Part shown: positions 8,530-16,243 of the stretch, in pieces
How positions within the stretch are numbered: position 1 is the stretch's first letter
Layout: the number at the start of each line of letters is the position of its first letter
Assembly: GCA_030652035.1 (NCBI GenBank)
Contig: JAUSBJ010000035.1
Coordinates: forward strand, 124,001 to 188,000
From: Sulfurimicrobium sp.
GTDB lineage: Bacteria > Pseudomonadota > Gammaproteobacteria > Burkholderiales > Sulfuricellaceae
Reading direction: 5' to 3'
Length of the DNA: 64,000 bases
Notes under the pieces: generated by a model
What the model was told of the DNA's origin: nothing
Database searches by the model: none
Seen by the model: only the letters and a program-made list of their open reading frames with translations
Position numbers and translations under genes: made by a program

Positions 8530-9312
8530 ATGCATACGCTTTGTAGGTGTCTGATCGTTGTGGCTTCTCTGGTTCTAGTTCTGTCTCCCGCCGCCAAGGC
8601 CGAGGAATCCGATGTCGGCATTGTTCTCATGCATGGGAAATGGGCAGGTCCGCCCGCCCCTCCAATCCAGTCTCTTGCAGCATCGTTAAGAGCTAAGGGC
8701 TTCAAGGTAGTTACGCCTGTTATGCCTTGGGGGAAAAAACGGATGTACGACGTCGATTACCCAACGGCACTCTCAGAGATTGAGTCAGCAGTGGAGGATC
8801 TTCGCAAGAAAGGAGCAAAGCACATCATAGTCGCTGGCCAAAGTTTCGGAGCTAATGCTTCCATTGCTTATGCTGCCTCCGGCGGGGAGATAGACGGAGT
8901 AATGGCGCTCGCGCCTGGACATATGCCCGATGTACAGAAATTTGGTGCCAGCGTTGAGAAAGCCCGCCAGATGATAGCGGAGGGCAAAGCAGAAGAGACT
9001 GCTTCGTTCGCTGACAACAATCAGGGTAAAGATATGCCTATCAGCACGTCCGCAAAGATTTACCTTTCGTATTTCGATCCAAATGGACTGGGGGCAATGC
9101 CAAAGAGTGCCTCGGCAATACCCAAACCGGTGCCTTTCCTATGGGTCGTAGGAACTGATGACCAAATTTACCGCAGAGGAGAAGACTATGTCTTCAATAA
9201 GGTTCCGAAGCACCCCAAGAACAGATACCTAGTTGTAAATGGCGACCACAGCACTACGCCCGTGGTCGCCGCTTCGCAAATTATTGAATGGATCATGTCT
9301 TTGCATTACTAA
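8530..9312 (+). CDS. Secreted alpha/beta hydrolase
   Basis: A 260-residue exported protein (signal VVASLVLVLSPAAKAEE) with an alpha/beta-hydrolase fold. The oxyanion strand is IVLMHGKW, the nucleophile elbow is GQSFGAN (Ser about 105), the acid region is VVGTDDQIY and the catalytic His is in VNGDHSTTP. The substrate is unknown. ATG at 8530 follows GGAGGA. Base composition and codon use are more AT-rich than in neighbouring genes, and an attC-like hairpin starts four bases after the stop, so the gene may have arrived as a mobile cassette. Confidence 0.85.
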   Translation: MHTLCRCLIVVASLVLVLSPAAKAEESDVGIVLMHGKWAGPPAPPIQSLAASLRAKGFKVVTPVMPWGKKRMYDVDYPTALSEIESAVEDLRKKGAKHIIVAGQSFGANASIAYAASGGEIDGVMALAPGHMPDVQKFGASVEKARQMIAEGKAEETASFADNNQGKDMPISTSAKIYLSYFDPNGLGAMPKSASAIPKPVPFLWVVGTDDQIYRRGEDYVFNKVPKHPKNRYLVVNGDHSTTPVVAASQIIEWIMSLHY

Positions 9313-9315
9313 AAG

Positions 9316-9396
9316 ACTAACAACGCCATCAACCCGGACGTGCAACAGCGCCGCTTCGCTCTGTTATTGCACGCCGGTTATGACAAACGTTGACGC
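9316..9396 (+). repeat. attC-like imperfect hairpin after hydrolase gene
   Basis: Starts a few bases after the hydrolase stop. CAACG (9321-9325) pairs with CGTTG (9388-9392). Inside, CATCAACCCGGACGTGCAA pairs with TTGCACGCCGGTTATG, and the tip is CAGCGCCGCTTCGCTCTG. The arms are long with extrahelical bases, and CTAACAAC / AAACGTTG ends resemble the 1R/1L and 2L/2R boxes of integron attC sites. The match to the RYYYAAC/GTTRRRY consensus is not exact. No integrase is in view. A simple terminator is less likely since no T-run follows. Confidence 0.45.
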
Positions 9397-9444
9397 TGTA
9401 GAAAATCCCAATAACTAATTGTCTGATTGACCGCTGCTCGTCAA

Positions 9445-9458
9445 ATTGCTGCCGGTCA
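9445..9458. repeat. 14-base direct repeat, right copy
   Basis: Second exact copy of ATTGCTGCCGGTCA (the other is at 8250-8263). It lies past the attC-like hairpin and before the 3' end of the CAP-domain gene. Confidence 0.55.
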
Positions 9459-9513
9459 AGCAAGGTGTGATCACCGTTGCCTTATGGCACATGGCAGCCC
9501 TTCCGGCCGATCA

Positions 9514-10125
9514 TCAATATGGCTTCTGGCCGGCCCAGTTGCCTGCGGGTGAATACTGGCACACCCATATCTGATCCCGGCTCCCGCACACCGCCATGCC
9601 GCACCCTACGGCCGTCGTCTTTTTCCATACCAACTGGGTGTAATGGCCGCACATTTCGGAAGGTGCACAAGCATTATCTGCATGGCGGTAATGTTTCTTT
9701 TCACTGCCCCAGGCATCCACCACCGCTTTAGGATCGACCTGCTGCAGCTCTCGCCTGCCATCGGACCAGATGACCGCGCTTTGCCAAAAAATATTTTCAC
9801 CTGCCGCACCACCGCTATGCTTCATGTTGCAGTCATGGCTGTTTTTTAGCTGGTCTGCCCAAGCCTGCGCCGAGGAGGCCAGTTTTTTCGAATAGGCGAC
9901 CCCCGGAACACCGAGTTCGGCACGCCATTTATTGTGCGCCGCGACGATTCTGGCGCCATCCACCCGAGCAGGCGAAAAATCGTCACCCAGAGGCGGCGCG
10001 GTCACGGTCTTGCTCTCACCCCAGAAAGCGGCAGCTTCGGCGAAATCGGCCTGGGCAAAACTGCCATGAAACATAACCAGGGCGAACAATGCGCGTGAAA
10101 GATATTTCAATAACGGTTTACCCAA
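9514..10125 (-). CDS. CAP-superfamily (SCP/PR-1) secreted protein
   Basis: A 203-residue secreted protein with a CAP domain. Visible motifs are AAHNKWRAELGVPG (first His/helix), WADQL, GENIF, then CGHYTQLVWKKTTAVGCG and VCQYSPAGNW, which match CAP motifs 1-4 with the two His and two Glu of the cavity. Cys pairs suit an oxidising periplasm or the outside. The start is uncertain: TTG at 10125 or TTG at 10110 (giving MKYLSRALFAL) are the only candidates in front of the signal peptide. Bacterial CAP proteins have few proven functions. Confidence 0.85.
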   Translation of the reverse strand: MGKPLLKYLSRALFALVMFHGSFAQADFAEAAAFWGESKTVTAPPLGDDFSPARVDGARIVAAHNKWRAELGVPGVAYSKKLASSAQAWADQLKNSHDCNMKHSGGAAGENIFWQSAVIWSDGRRELQQVDPKAVVDAWGSEKKHYRHADNACAPSEMCGHYTQLVWKKTTAVGCGMAVCGSRDQIWVCQYSPAGNWAGQKPY

Positions 10126-10190
10126 ATCCAGCCCAATTTGTCATAAACAAAGCAAACGGCTACCACCGGAACTCAGTCCTCGGACACAAG

Positions 10191-10217
10191 AAAGGCATGC
10201 CACTGGCACGCCTTTTT
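10191..10217 (-). terminator. Hairpin terminator after glycine-zipper lipoprotein gene
   Basis: AAAGGCATGCC and GGCACGCCTTT form an 11-bp stem with one wobble and a three-base loop. It is followed by T-rich sequence on both strands, so it can act in both directions. It sits just beyond the stop of the minus-strand lipoprotein gene. Confidence 0.7.
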
Positions 10218-10238
10218 GGTGAAAACGACTGGAATTTA

Positions 10239-10697
10239 TCAGTTGCGCGTTACGCGCGTCACGCCGCCACCGCTCAAGATGCGCACCCGGTCACCGGGGC
10301 GGATGTCTTCGTCAGCTTCCTGGGTAATCGCGATCATCCTGCCGCTATCCAGCTTGACAGTGATTTCCAGGCCGGGTTTTTTGGTTACGCCTTCTTCAAT
10401 GGCAGAACCGGCCACGCCGCCGGCCACCGCGCCCAGAATGGCGCCGACCGTGCTGCCCTTGCCGCCGCCGATATTGCTGCCGGCGATGCCGCCCACGGCG
10501 GCGCCCGCGATCGTTCCCACAGGCGTTTTGGTGCCTTCAAGCTGCACCTGGCGCACGCTTTCCACCACGCCCATCTGCACTTCCTGGACCTGGCGCGCCT
10601 GCGAACGCGTATATGCACCCCCCGACATGCTCGAAGCACATCCACCCAGAAGCGTTGCTGCAACCAGCAGCACGCCTGCAATTTTAATTGAGTTCAT
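10239..10697 (-). CDS. Glycine-zipper 2TM lipoprotein (SlyB/Pcp-like)
   Basis: A 152-residue outer-membrane lipoprotein. The lipobox is LLGGCAS near residue 20. A glycine-zipper segment follows (VGTIAGAAVGGIAGSNIGGG and VGAILGAVAGGVAGSAIEEG) and then a beta-rich C-terminal domain with GDRVRILSGGGVTRVTR. This is the SlyB/Pcp arrangement, proteins that stabilise the outer membrane under stress. ATG at 10697 follows AAGGGGACG. It is a single-gene unit closed by a hairpin. Confidence 0.88.
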   Translation of the reverse strand: MNSIKIAGVLLVAATLLGGCASSMSGGAYTRSQARQVQEVQMGVVESVRQVQLEGTKTPVGTIAGAAVGGIAGSNIGGGKGSTVGAILGAVAGGVAGSAIEEGVTKKPGLEITVKLDSGRMIAITQEADEDIRPGDRVRILSGGGVTRVTRN

Positions 10698-10888
10698 GAA
10701 CGTCCCCTTCAAAAATATCAAACTTGCTTAACGCACCTTATTGCACAACAGTTTACCATTCCATTTCTTATCAGTGAGACAACGCTTGATCCGACAAGTT
10801 TTCGGCCCCAGAGCACCCGATCACATACCCCCATCAACAACGCGGTTGAACACGGCAATGGGACATGCTAGTCTTCTTGTCCTGAATT

Positions 10889-11842
10889 ATGGCGCTATCA
10901 GATTACATTCATACCTTCGGCCAGCACCTGCTCCAGCTCCACGGCGAGCGGGTGCACAAGATCGCCCTGGATGTGGGCTTCACTTGCCCCAACCGCGATG
11001 GGGTCAAGGGTATCGGCGGCTGCACCTTCTGCAACAACAGTTCCTTCAGCCCCAACGGGCGCCAGCCTCAAGCCATGGAAACCCAGCTGGACAGCGGCCG
11101 CCGCGCCATTGCACGGCGCACGCGCGCGAGGAAATATCTCGCCTACTTCCAGGCATATACCAATACTTATGCCGATGTGAAAGAGCTGGATTTGCTTTAT
11201 CGCCAGGCGCTGGCCCACCATGACATCATCGGCCTGTCCATCGGCACTCGGCCGGATTGCGTCTCGCCCCAGGTGCTGGACCTGCTGGCGGCTTATCGCT
11301 CGCAGGGACGGGTGGTATGGCTGGAGCTGGGATTGCAGTCAGCCTTTGACGAAACCCTGCAGCGCGTCAACCGTGGGCATGGCCTGAAGGAATACCGTGA
11401 AGTCGCGATTGCAGCACGCCGGCGCGGCATTCCGGTCTGCGCCCACCTGATCCTGGGCCTGCCGGGCGAAGGCGAGGACCATTATCACACCACCCTGGAC
11501 AGGGTTCTCGATATCGGCGTGGACGGGCTAAAACTGCACCCCCTGCATGTAGTGAAACACACGGTGCTCGCCAATCAGTGGCGGCGCGGCGAATACCTGC
11601 CGCTAAAGCGCGAGGCGTACATACGGCATGCCGCAGACCTGATAGAGCGCACGCCAGAACATATCATTTATCACCGAGTCACCGGCACCGCGCCAAAAGA
11701 CATCCTGCTCGCGCCCGAGTGGTGTTCGCAGAAATGGAACGTGCTCAATGGCATCGAGCGCGAGCTTGCCCGGCGCGGTCATCGTCAGGGCCAGTTTGCC
11801 GGCACGCCATGGATCAACGAGGAAATTCCCGATGCAGCCTGA
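10889..11842 (+). CDS. Radical SAM protein, YhcC type (TIGR01212)
   Basis: A 317-residue radical SAM enzyme. The iron-sulphur motif is the long-spaced form CPNRDGVKGIGGCTFC near residue 30, diagnostic of the YhcC/TIGR01212 group in which Cys-X(11)-Cys-XX-Cys replaces CX3CX2C. GLSIGTRPDC and LGLPGEGEDHY are further family motifs. No reaction has been assigned to the family. Its 3' end overlaps ubiU by 11 bp, so it is cotranscribed with the anaerobic ubiquinone genes, a link worth noting. Confidence 0.88.
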   Translation: MALSDYIHTFGQHLLQLHGERVHKIALDVGFTCPNRDGVKGIGGCTFCNNSSFSPNGRQPQAMETQLDSGRRAIARRTRARKYLAYFQAYTNTYADVKELDLLYRQALAHHDIIGLSIGTRPDCVSPQVLDLLAAYRSQGRVVWLELGLQSAFDETLQRVNRGHGLKEYREVAIAARRRGIPVCAHLILGLPGEGEDHYHTTLDRVLDIGVDGLKLHPLHVVKHTVLANQWRRGEYLPLKREAYIRHAADLIERTPEHIIYHRVTGTAPKDILLAPEWCSQKWNVLNGIERELARRGHRQGQFAGTPWINEEIPDAA

Positions 11843-12848
11843 AACCAGAAAATTCGAACTTGTCTGTCCGGCAGGCAGCCTGCCGGCCCTGAAAACCGCC
11901 GTGGATAATGGCGCGGACTGTATCTACATGGGCTTTCGCGACGATACCAACGCCCGCAACTTCACCGGCCTGAATTTCGACCTTGCGAATGCAAAAGAGG
12001 GCGTGCGCTACGCTCATGCCAAGGGGAAAAAAGTATTGCTGGCCCTCAATACCTATCCCCAGACCAGCGGCTGGCAGCGCTGGACCTCGGCCATCGACAA
12101 TGCCGCCGAGCTGGGCATGGACGCTGTGATCCTGGCCGACCCCGGACTGATGCGCTACGCCACCAAAACGCATCCCGAGCTGCGCCTGCACCTTTCTGTG
12201 CAAGGCTCCGCCACCAATTACGAAGCGATCAATTTCTACCACGAGATGTTCGGCATCCGGCGCGCCGTTGTACCGCGCGTGCTGGCACTGGCACAGGTCG
12301 AGCAGTTAATGGCCAACACCCCGGTGGAAATCGAGCTGTTCGGTTTTGGTGGCTTGTGCGTCATGGTGGAGGGGCGCTGCGCCCTGTCCTCCTACGCCAC
12401 CGGGGATTCGCCCAACACCTGCGGCGTGTGCTCGCCACCCAAGGCGGTGCGCTGGCAGGAAACTGCGAACGGCCTGGAATCGCGCCTCAACGGCATCCTC
12501 ATCGACCGCTACGGCAAGGACGAGAACACCGGCTATCCCACGCTGTGCAAAGGCCGCTTCGAAGTGGCCGGTGAAACCTACTATGCCATCGAGGAGCCCA
12601 CCAGCCTCAATACGCTGGAACTGCTGCCGGAACTGATGCGCATGGGTGTCGCCGCAATCAAGATCGAAGGGCGTCAACGCAGCCCTGCTTATGTGGCACA
12701 AGTCACCAAGGTTTGGCGTCAGGCAATCGATGCCTGCCGTCGCGAGGGACAGAGCTTTTCCGTTAAACCGGCGTGGATGGCGGAACTGGGCAAGGTCTCG
12801 GAAGGCCAGCAACAGACGCTGGGCGCCTATTATCGTCCATGGAAATAA
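11832..12848 (+). CDS. ubiU: Anaerobic ubiquinone hydroxylation protein UbiU
   Basis: Peptidase-U32-like iron-sulphur protein of 338 residues. UbiU with UbiV performs the oxygen-independent hydroxylations of ubiquinone synthesis. It opens with ELVCPAGSLPALKTAVDNGA, the U32 signature, and shows the Cys set for the 4Fe-4S cluster: GGLCVMVEGRC, NTCGVCSPP and PTLCKG. ATG at 11832 follows GAGGAAA and overlaps the preceding radical SAM gene. It is the first of ubiU-ubiV-ubiT in the order seen in many facultative denitrifiers. Confidence 0.93.
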   Translation: MQPETRKFELVCPAGSLPALKTAVDNGADCIYMGFRDDTNARNFTGLNFDLANAKEGVRYAHAKGKKVLLALNTYPQTSGWQRWTSAIDNAAELGMDAVILADPGLMRYATKTHPELRLHLSVQGSATNYEAINFYHEMFGIRRAVVPRVLALAQVEQLMANTPVEIELFGFGGLCVMVEGRCALSSYATGDSPNTCGVCSPPKAVRWQETANGLESRLNGILIDRYGKDENTGYPTLCKGRFEVAGETYYAIEEPTSLNTLELLPELMRMGVAAIKIEGRQRSPAYVAQVTKVWRQAIDACRREGQSFSVKPAWMAELGKVSEGQQQTLGAYYRPWK

Positions 12849-12852
12849 GAAC

Positions 12853-13764
12853 ATGAAACTTGCTCTCGGCCCCCTCCTCTACTACTGGGATAGCGAAAAG
12901 GTCAATGCCTTTTACGACACCGTGGCGCGTGCGCCGGTGGACATCGTCTACCTCGGCGAAACGGTGTGTTCGCGCCGCCATCTTCTGCGTCTGGATGACT
13001 GGCTTGAAGTTGCGGAGAAACTCAGCGACGCGGGCAAGGAAGTCGTGCTCTCCACCCAGACCCTGATCGAATCCGAGTCCGACCTCAAAACCCTGCGCAA
13101 AATCACCTCCAATCCGAATTTTCGCGTCGAAGCCAACGACATGGGCGCAGTGCGCCTGCTGGCAAACCGGGTGCCTTTCGTGGCAGGTCCCACCCTGAAT
13201 ATCTATAACCCGCAAACATTACAACTCCTGTCCGAAATGGGCGCCATGCGCTGGGTCATGCCGGTGGAGATGTCCGGAGCGGCGCTTGCCGACATGCAGC
13301 AAAGCCGTCCGGATGGCATGGAAACCGAGGTCTTCGCTTATGGACGGCTGCCACTGGCGTTCTCCGCACGCTGTTTCACCGCTCGCCATCACAACCTGCA
13401 GAAGGATGACTGCCAGTTCCGCTGCATCGATTACGAAAACGGCCTCACGCTCAAAACCCGTGAAGGCCAGCCCTTCCTTACGCTCAACGGGATCCAGACG
13501 ATGTCGGCACGGGTATACAACCTGTTGGGCGATCTGGAGGAAGTGCGAGCAAGCGGTGTGGACGTGGTACGCGTCAGCCCACAGGCATACCACAGCGAAA
13601 AAATCCTGCATCTGTTCCACGAGACTCTGGAACAGAGAATCCCCCCCAGCCTGGCATTGGCCCAGATGGAAAAATTGATGCCCGAACTGCCCTGCAACGG
13701 ATACTGGCACGGCAAACCCGGCCTGGACTTCGTCCCACAACCCGCACTCGCCAGAAGCGCCTGA
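12853..13764 (+). CDS. ubiV: Anaerobic ubiquinone hydroxylation protein UbiV
   Basis: Partner of UbiU, 303 residues, U32 family. Its 4Fe-4S Cys residues are visible in ETVCSRR and in ARCFTARHHNLQKDDCQFRC. The start KLALGPLLYYW is typical. It begins 4 bp after ubiU. The heterodimer needs no O2, which suits the denitrifying lifestyle implied by nir and nap genes further on. Confidence 0.93.
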   Translation: MKLALGPLLYYWDSEKVNAFYDTVARAPVDIVYLGETVCSRRHLLRLDDWLEVAEKLSDAGKEVVLSTQTLIESESDLKTLRKITSNPNFRVEANDMGAVRLLANRVPFVAGPTLNIYNPQTLQLLSEMGAMRWVMPVEMSGAALADMQQSRPDGMETEVFAYGRLPLAFSARCFTARHHNLQKDDCQFRCIDYENGLTLKTREGQPFLTLNGIQTMSARVYNLLGDLEEVRASGVDVVRVSPQAYHSEKILHLFHETLEQRIPPSLALAQMEKLMPELPCNGYWHGKPGLDFVPQPALARSA

Positions 13765-13774
13765 AAGGAACCCC

Positions 13775-14239
13775 ATGCGTCCATTCTTCATTCCCCTCAA
13801 AGTCAGCGCCGTACTTTCCCGGCTGCCGCAGTATCCCCATTCTCTGATTTTCGCCCGGGCAATCAATCTGGCTCTTGGCGCAAAACTCCAAGACCCCGTC
13901 TGGCAACCGCTGCAGGGCAAGCAGGTGTGCATACGGGTGCGGGATGCCGGCATCGCCTTCCACTTCACGCTTGACCAGAATGGCCTCGTCGCCCGCCAAG
14001 CCAGCGCGCAACCCGATCTGGCCATCAGCGCCAGCGCTCAGGATTTCGTGCTGCTGGCACTGAGGAAGGAAGATCCGGACACCCTGTTCTTCTCCCGCCG
14101 CCTGGTCATGGAGGGCGATACAGAATTGGGGCTGCTGGTCAAAAACACGCTGGATGGAATGGAACTGCCGCCGCTGGATTTCCGCAGCCTTCTACCCGCG
14201 CATCTGTTCGGCAAACTCAGGGCCCGTTTGCTCACATAA
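13775..14239 (+). CDS. ubiT: Ubiquinone accessory lipid carrier UbiT (SCP2 domain)
   Basis: A 154-residue SCP2-domain protein; UbiT binds ubiquinone precursors for the anaerobic pathway. The N-terminal helix (LPQYPHSLIFARAINLAL) is followed by an SCP2 fold with ISASAQDFVLLALRKEDPDTLFFSRRL, where the DTLFF..RL stretch is characteristic. It lies 10 bp after ubiV and ends the operon. Confidence 0.9.
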   Translation: MRPFFIPLKVSAVLSRLPQYPHSLIFARAINLALGAKLQDPVWQPLQGKQVCIRVRDAGIAFHFTLDQNGLVARQASAQPDLAISASAQDFVLLALRKEDPDTLFFSRRLVMEGDTELGLLVKNTLDGMELPPLDFRSLLPAHLFGKLRARLLT

Positions 14240-14267
14240 AATAAAACACCATCTATAGTGTTTATGC

Positions 14268-14298
14268 TTTACAAATAACCACAACATGTTGATATAAT
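14268..14298 (+). promoter_or_regulatory. Probable sigma-70 promoter for PilZ gene
   Basis: TTTACA (14268-14273) and a perfect TATAAT (14293-14298) are separated by 19 bp, slightly long. The start codon of the PilZ gene is 37 bp downstream with GAGGAGGG in front. Just upstream, AAACAC and GTGTTT (14245-14262) form a small inverted repeat that may be a weak terminator of the ubi operon or an operator. Confidence 0.5.
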
Positions 14299-14334
14299 CT
14301 TCTTCACAAATACAAATCATGTGAGGAGGGTTTC

Positions 14335-14733
14335 ATGCCGTTCGCCAATGCTTACCAGCAGCAAAATCGATCCGAAACACGCCGTGCCCATCAGGTTCAT
14401 TTGCGCATTATCAATGGCGGCCAGCGCACCAACGAAGCGCGAGGGGAAATGCGCTGCTCGCGTCGCATCCCGATGGAATGCTATGTCAAGGTCAGGATGA
14501 CGGAAAGTGGCGACGTGTTCTACGCCATGAGCAAGAACCTGAGCGTGGACGGCCTTGCCTTCATCGCCCAGTATGTACCCCGCTATGGCGAACTGATGGA
14601 GATCCAGCTACAGTCGCCGCTCGGCGCCAACGCAAAACCCTTCAAGGCGCTGGTCCAGGTTCGACGTTGCAGCCAGATGGGCGACAACAAAGGGTACGAG
14701 ATCGGCACGGCCATCATCAAGGTACGCCAGTAA
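14335..14733 (+). CDS. PilZ-domain c-di-GMP receptor
   Basis: A 132-residue protein with a single PilZ domain. The c-di-GMP-binding Arg motif is RCSRRIPM and the second motif is NLSVDGLAF (variant of D/NxSxxG). About 40 residues precede the domain and have no recognisable fold. PilZ adaptors link c-di-GMP to motility, adhesion or export. It has its own promoter and ends 23 bp before the convergent nirN stop. The diguanylate cyclase at 35.4-37.6 kb is the only c-di-GMP enzyme in the window. Confidence 0.87.
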   Translation: MPFANAYQQQNRSETRRAHQVHLRIINGGQRTNEARGEMRCSRRIPMECYVKVRMTESGDVFYAMSKNLSVDGLAFIAQYVPRYGELMEIQLQSPLGANAKPFKALVQVRRCSQMGDNKGYEIGTAIIKVRQ

Positions 14734-14756
14734 GCCCCTGCAATATCGCGCCCGGG

Positions 14757-16241
14757 CTAGTGGCTGGTGCCCGCTGAGCGGGTGGTCTTGTTATATACGT
14801 TGTACTTTCCCGATGGCTTCTTCATCGGGATTCGCTTCACTTCCTTCAGCGTTTCTGTGTCATAGATCACCAGTGCGCCATCCATTTCCCAGATGCTCAC
14901 GAGCGCGTACTTTCCGTCGCGCGTGAATTCCACATGGGCCGCCGTCTTGCCCGGCTCGGGGCGCAGGATGTGGGCAACTTCCAGGGTTTCCTTGTCGATC
15001 AGGTGCATCACGTCATTGCTCGCCGGATTGCCGGTGGCGAAACCATCCGTCCAGGCATAACGCGTATTCTCGTGACTACGCATGAAGAAGCCCGGCCCCA
15101 GCGTCTTGATCTCTTTCACCGTCTTCCAGCTCTGCATATCGATCACGCTCACCACGCCGTCTTTCATGTTGGGCGTGGCCATCACCGGCCGCCCCTGATA
15201 TTCCCAGGTAATGCCTGAACCGAGATGCGGCATGCCGGGCAGATCCAGTTGCGCCAGTTTTTTTCCTGTATCCAGATCGATGACCTGTCCTTTGTGGCTG
15301 TCGCGTGCGGTACCGATCAGCAGTTTATAGCTTTGGTCGAAAAAGAAATCATCGAGATAATCTTCCACCGCGATGCGGCGGATCGGATAATCCTTTTCGC
15401 CATAAGCAATTTCCCACACCTCGCGCGTATCTTTCAACGCCGCCACGAAACTGCCGCGCGGCTCCGCCTGATACACCGCAGAGACCCTTGAACTCTTGCC
15501 ATCCTGCCCGACGGTTGGAATCACCTTGATTAGCGAGAGATCTTCGGCATCCAGCAGCACCAGGCTATGCGGCAAGTAATTGCCCACTAACACCGTCTTG
15601 CCATCGCCGGACACTGCCAGATTGCGGGTATTGATGCCGGCGCGCACTTCCGCCACGGTTTTCAGATTGTAGATATCGAACTTGCTTACCCAGCCATCGC
15701 GCGAAGCAAAATACACAAAACGTCCATCGGGAGAAAACTTCGGACCGCCGTGCAAGGCGAAACGGGTGGTAAAGCGGTGAATCGGCTCCAGTTTGTCGCC
15801 ATCCAAAATGGTGGCATGATGGTCGCCCAGCTCCACCACCACGAACAAATTCAGTGGGTCGGCACTGAATACCGGCTTATCCGGAAGGCTGCCTGCCGGC
15901 ACATGCTGAATATGGGTAGTAATGATTTCATTCTCGCCCCATACCGGCACCTGCGGCAGTTTGCTGTAAATCAAACCCACCAGCGCCTCGATCTCCTCCT
16001 TGCCCAGCTTGTCGCCAAACCCTGCCATCTGGCTGGCTGCGCGCCCGCTAGCGATGGTCTTGACCGCTTCCGGGCGGCGCAAGCGCGCAAGGTTTTCCGG
16101 TAGAAGTGCAGGGCCAATGCCACCCAGACGATCCGTGCCGTGGCAGGAAGCGCAATGCTCGGCGTAAATCTTGTCCACCGGCTGGGAAGCCTGGGCGAAT
16201 TGGGCCACAAGCAGGCAGGTTGCCATCACAAGCCATCGCAT
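14757..16241 (-). CDS. nirN: NirN, haem d1 biosynthesis dehydrogenase
   Basis: A 494-residue periplasmic protein with signal MRWLVMATCLLVAQFAQA, a c-type haem domain (CASCHGTDRLGGIGPALL) and a C-terminal eight-bladed d1 propeller. It resembles NirS in layout but lacks the active-site His region of NirS and sits after nirJ, the position of nirN. NirN oxidises dihydro-haem d1 to haem d1 as the final biosynthetic step. ATG at 16241 follows GAGGAGGG and lies 2 bp after the nirJ stop. Confidence 0.88.
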   Translation of the reverse strand: MRWLVMATCLLVAQFAQASQPVDKIYAEHCASCHGTDRLGGIGPALLPENLARLRRPEAVKTIASGRAASQMAGFGDKLGKEEIEALVGLIYSKLPQVPVWGENEIITTHIQHVPAGSLPDKPVFSADPLNLFVVVELGDHHATILDGDKLEPIHRFTTRFALHGGPKFSPDGRFVYFASRDGWVSKFDIYNLKTVAEVRAGINTRNLAVSGDGKTVLVGNYLPHSLVLLDAEDLSLIKVIPTVGQDGKSSRVSAVYQAEPRGSFVAALKDTREVWEIAYGEKDYPIRRIAVEDYLDDFFFDQSYKLLIGTARDSHKGQVIDLDTGKKLAQLDLPGMPHLGSGITWEYQGRPVMATPNMKDGVVSVIDMQSWKTVKEIKTLGPGFFMRSHENTRYAWTDGFATGNPASNDVMHLIDKETLEVAHILRPEPGKTAAHVEFTRDGKYALVSIWEMDGALVIYDTETLKEVKRIPMKKPSGKYNVYNKTTRSAGTSH

Positions 16242-16243
16242 AA

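Noticed and set aside
14290-14303. TTGATATAATC as an FNR-type box
   Set aside because: Only one half-site is present; the bases are better read as a -10 TATAAT.
14757-16241. Possibility that this gene is a second nirS
   Set aside because: It shares the c-haem plus d1-propeller layout, but its place after nirJ and its divergence from the clear NirS at 24891-26516 fit NirN.
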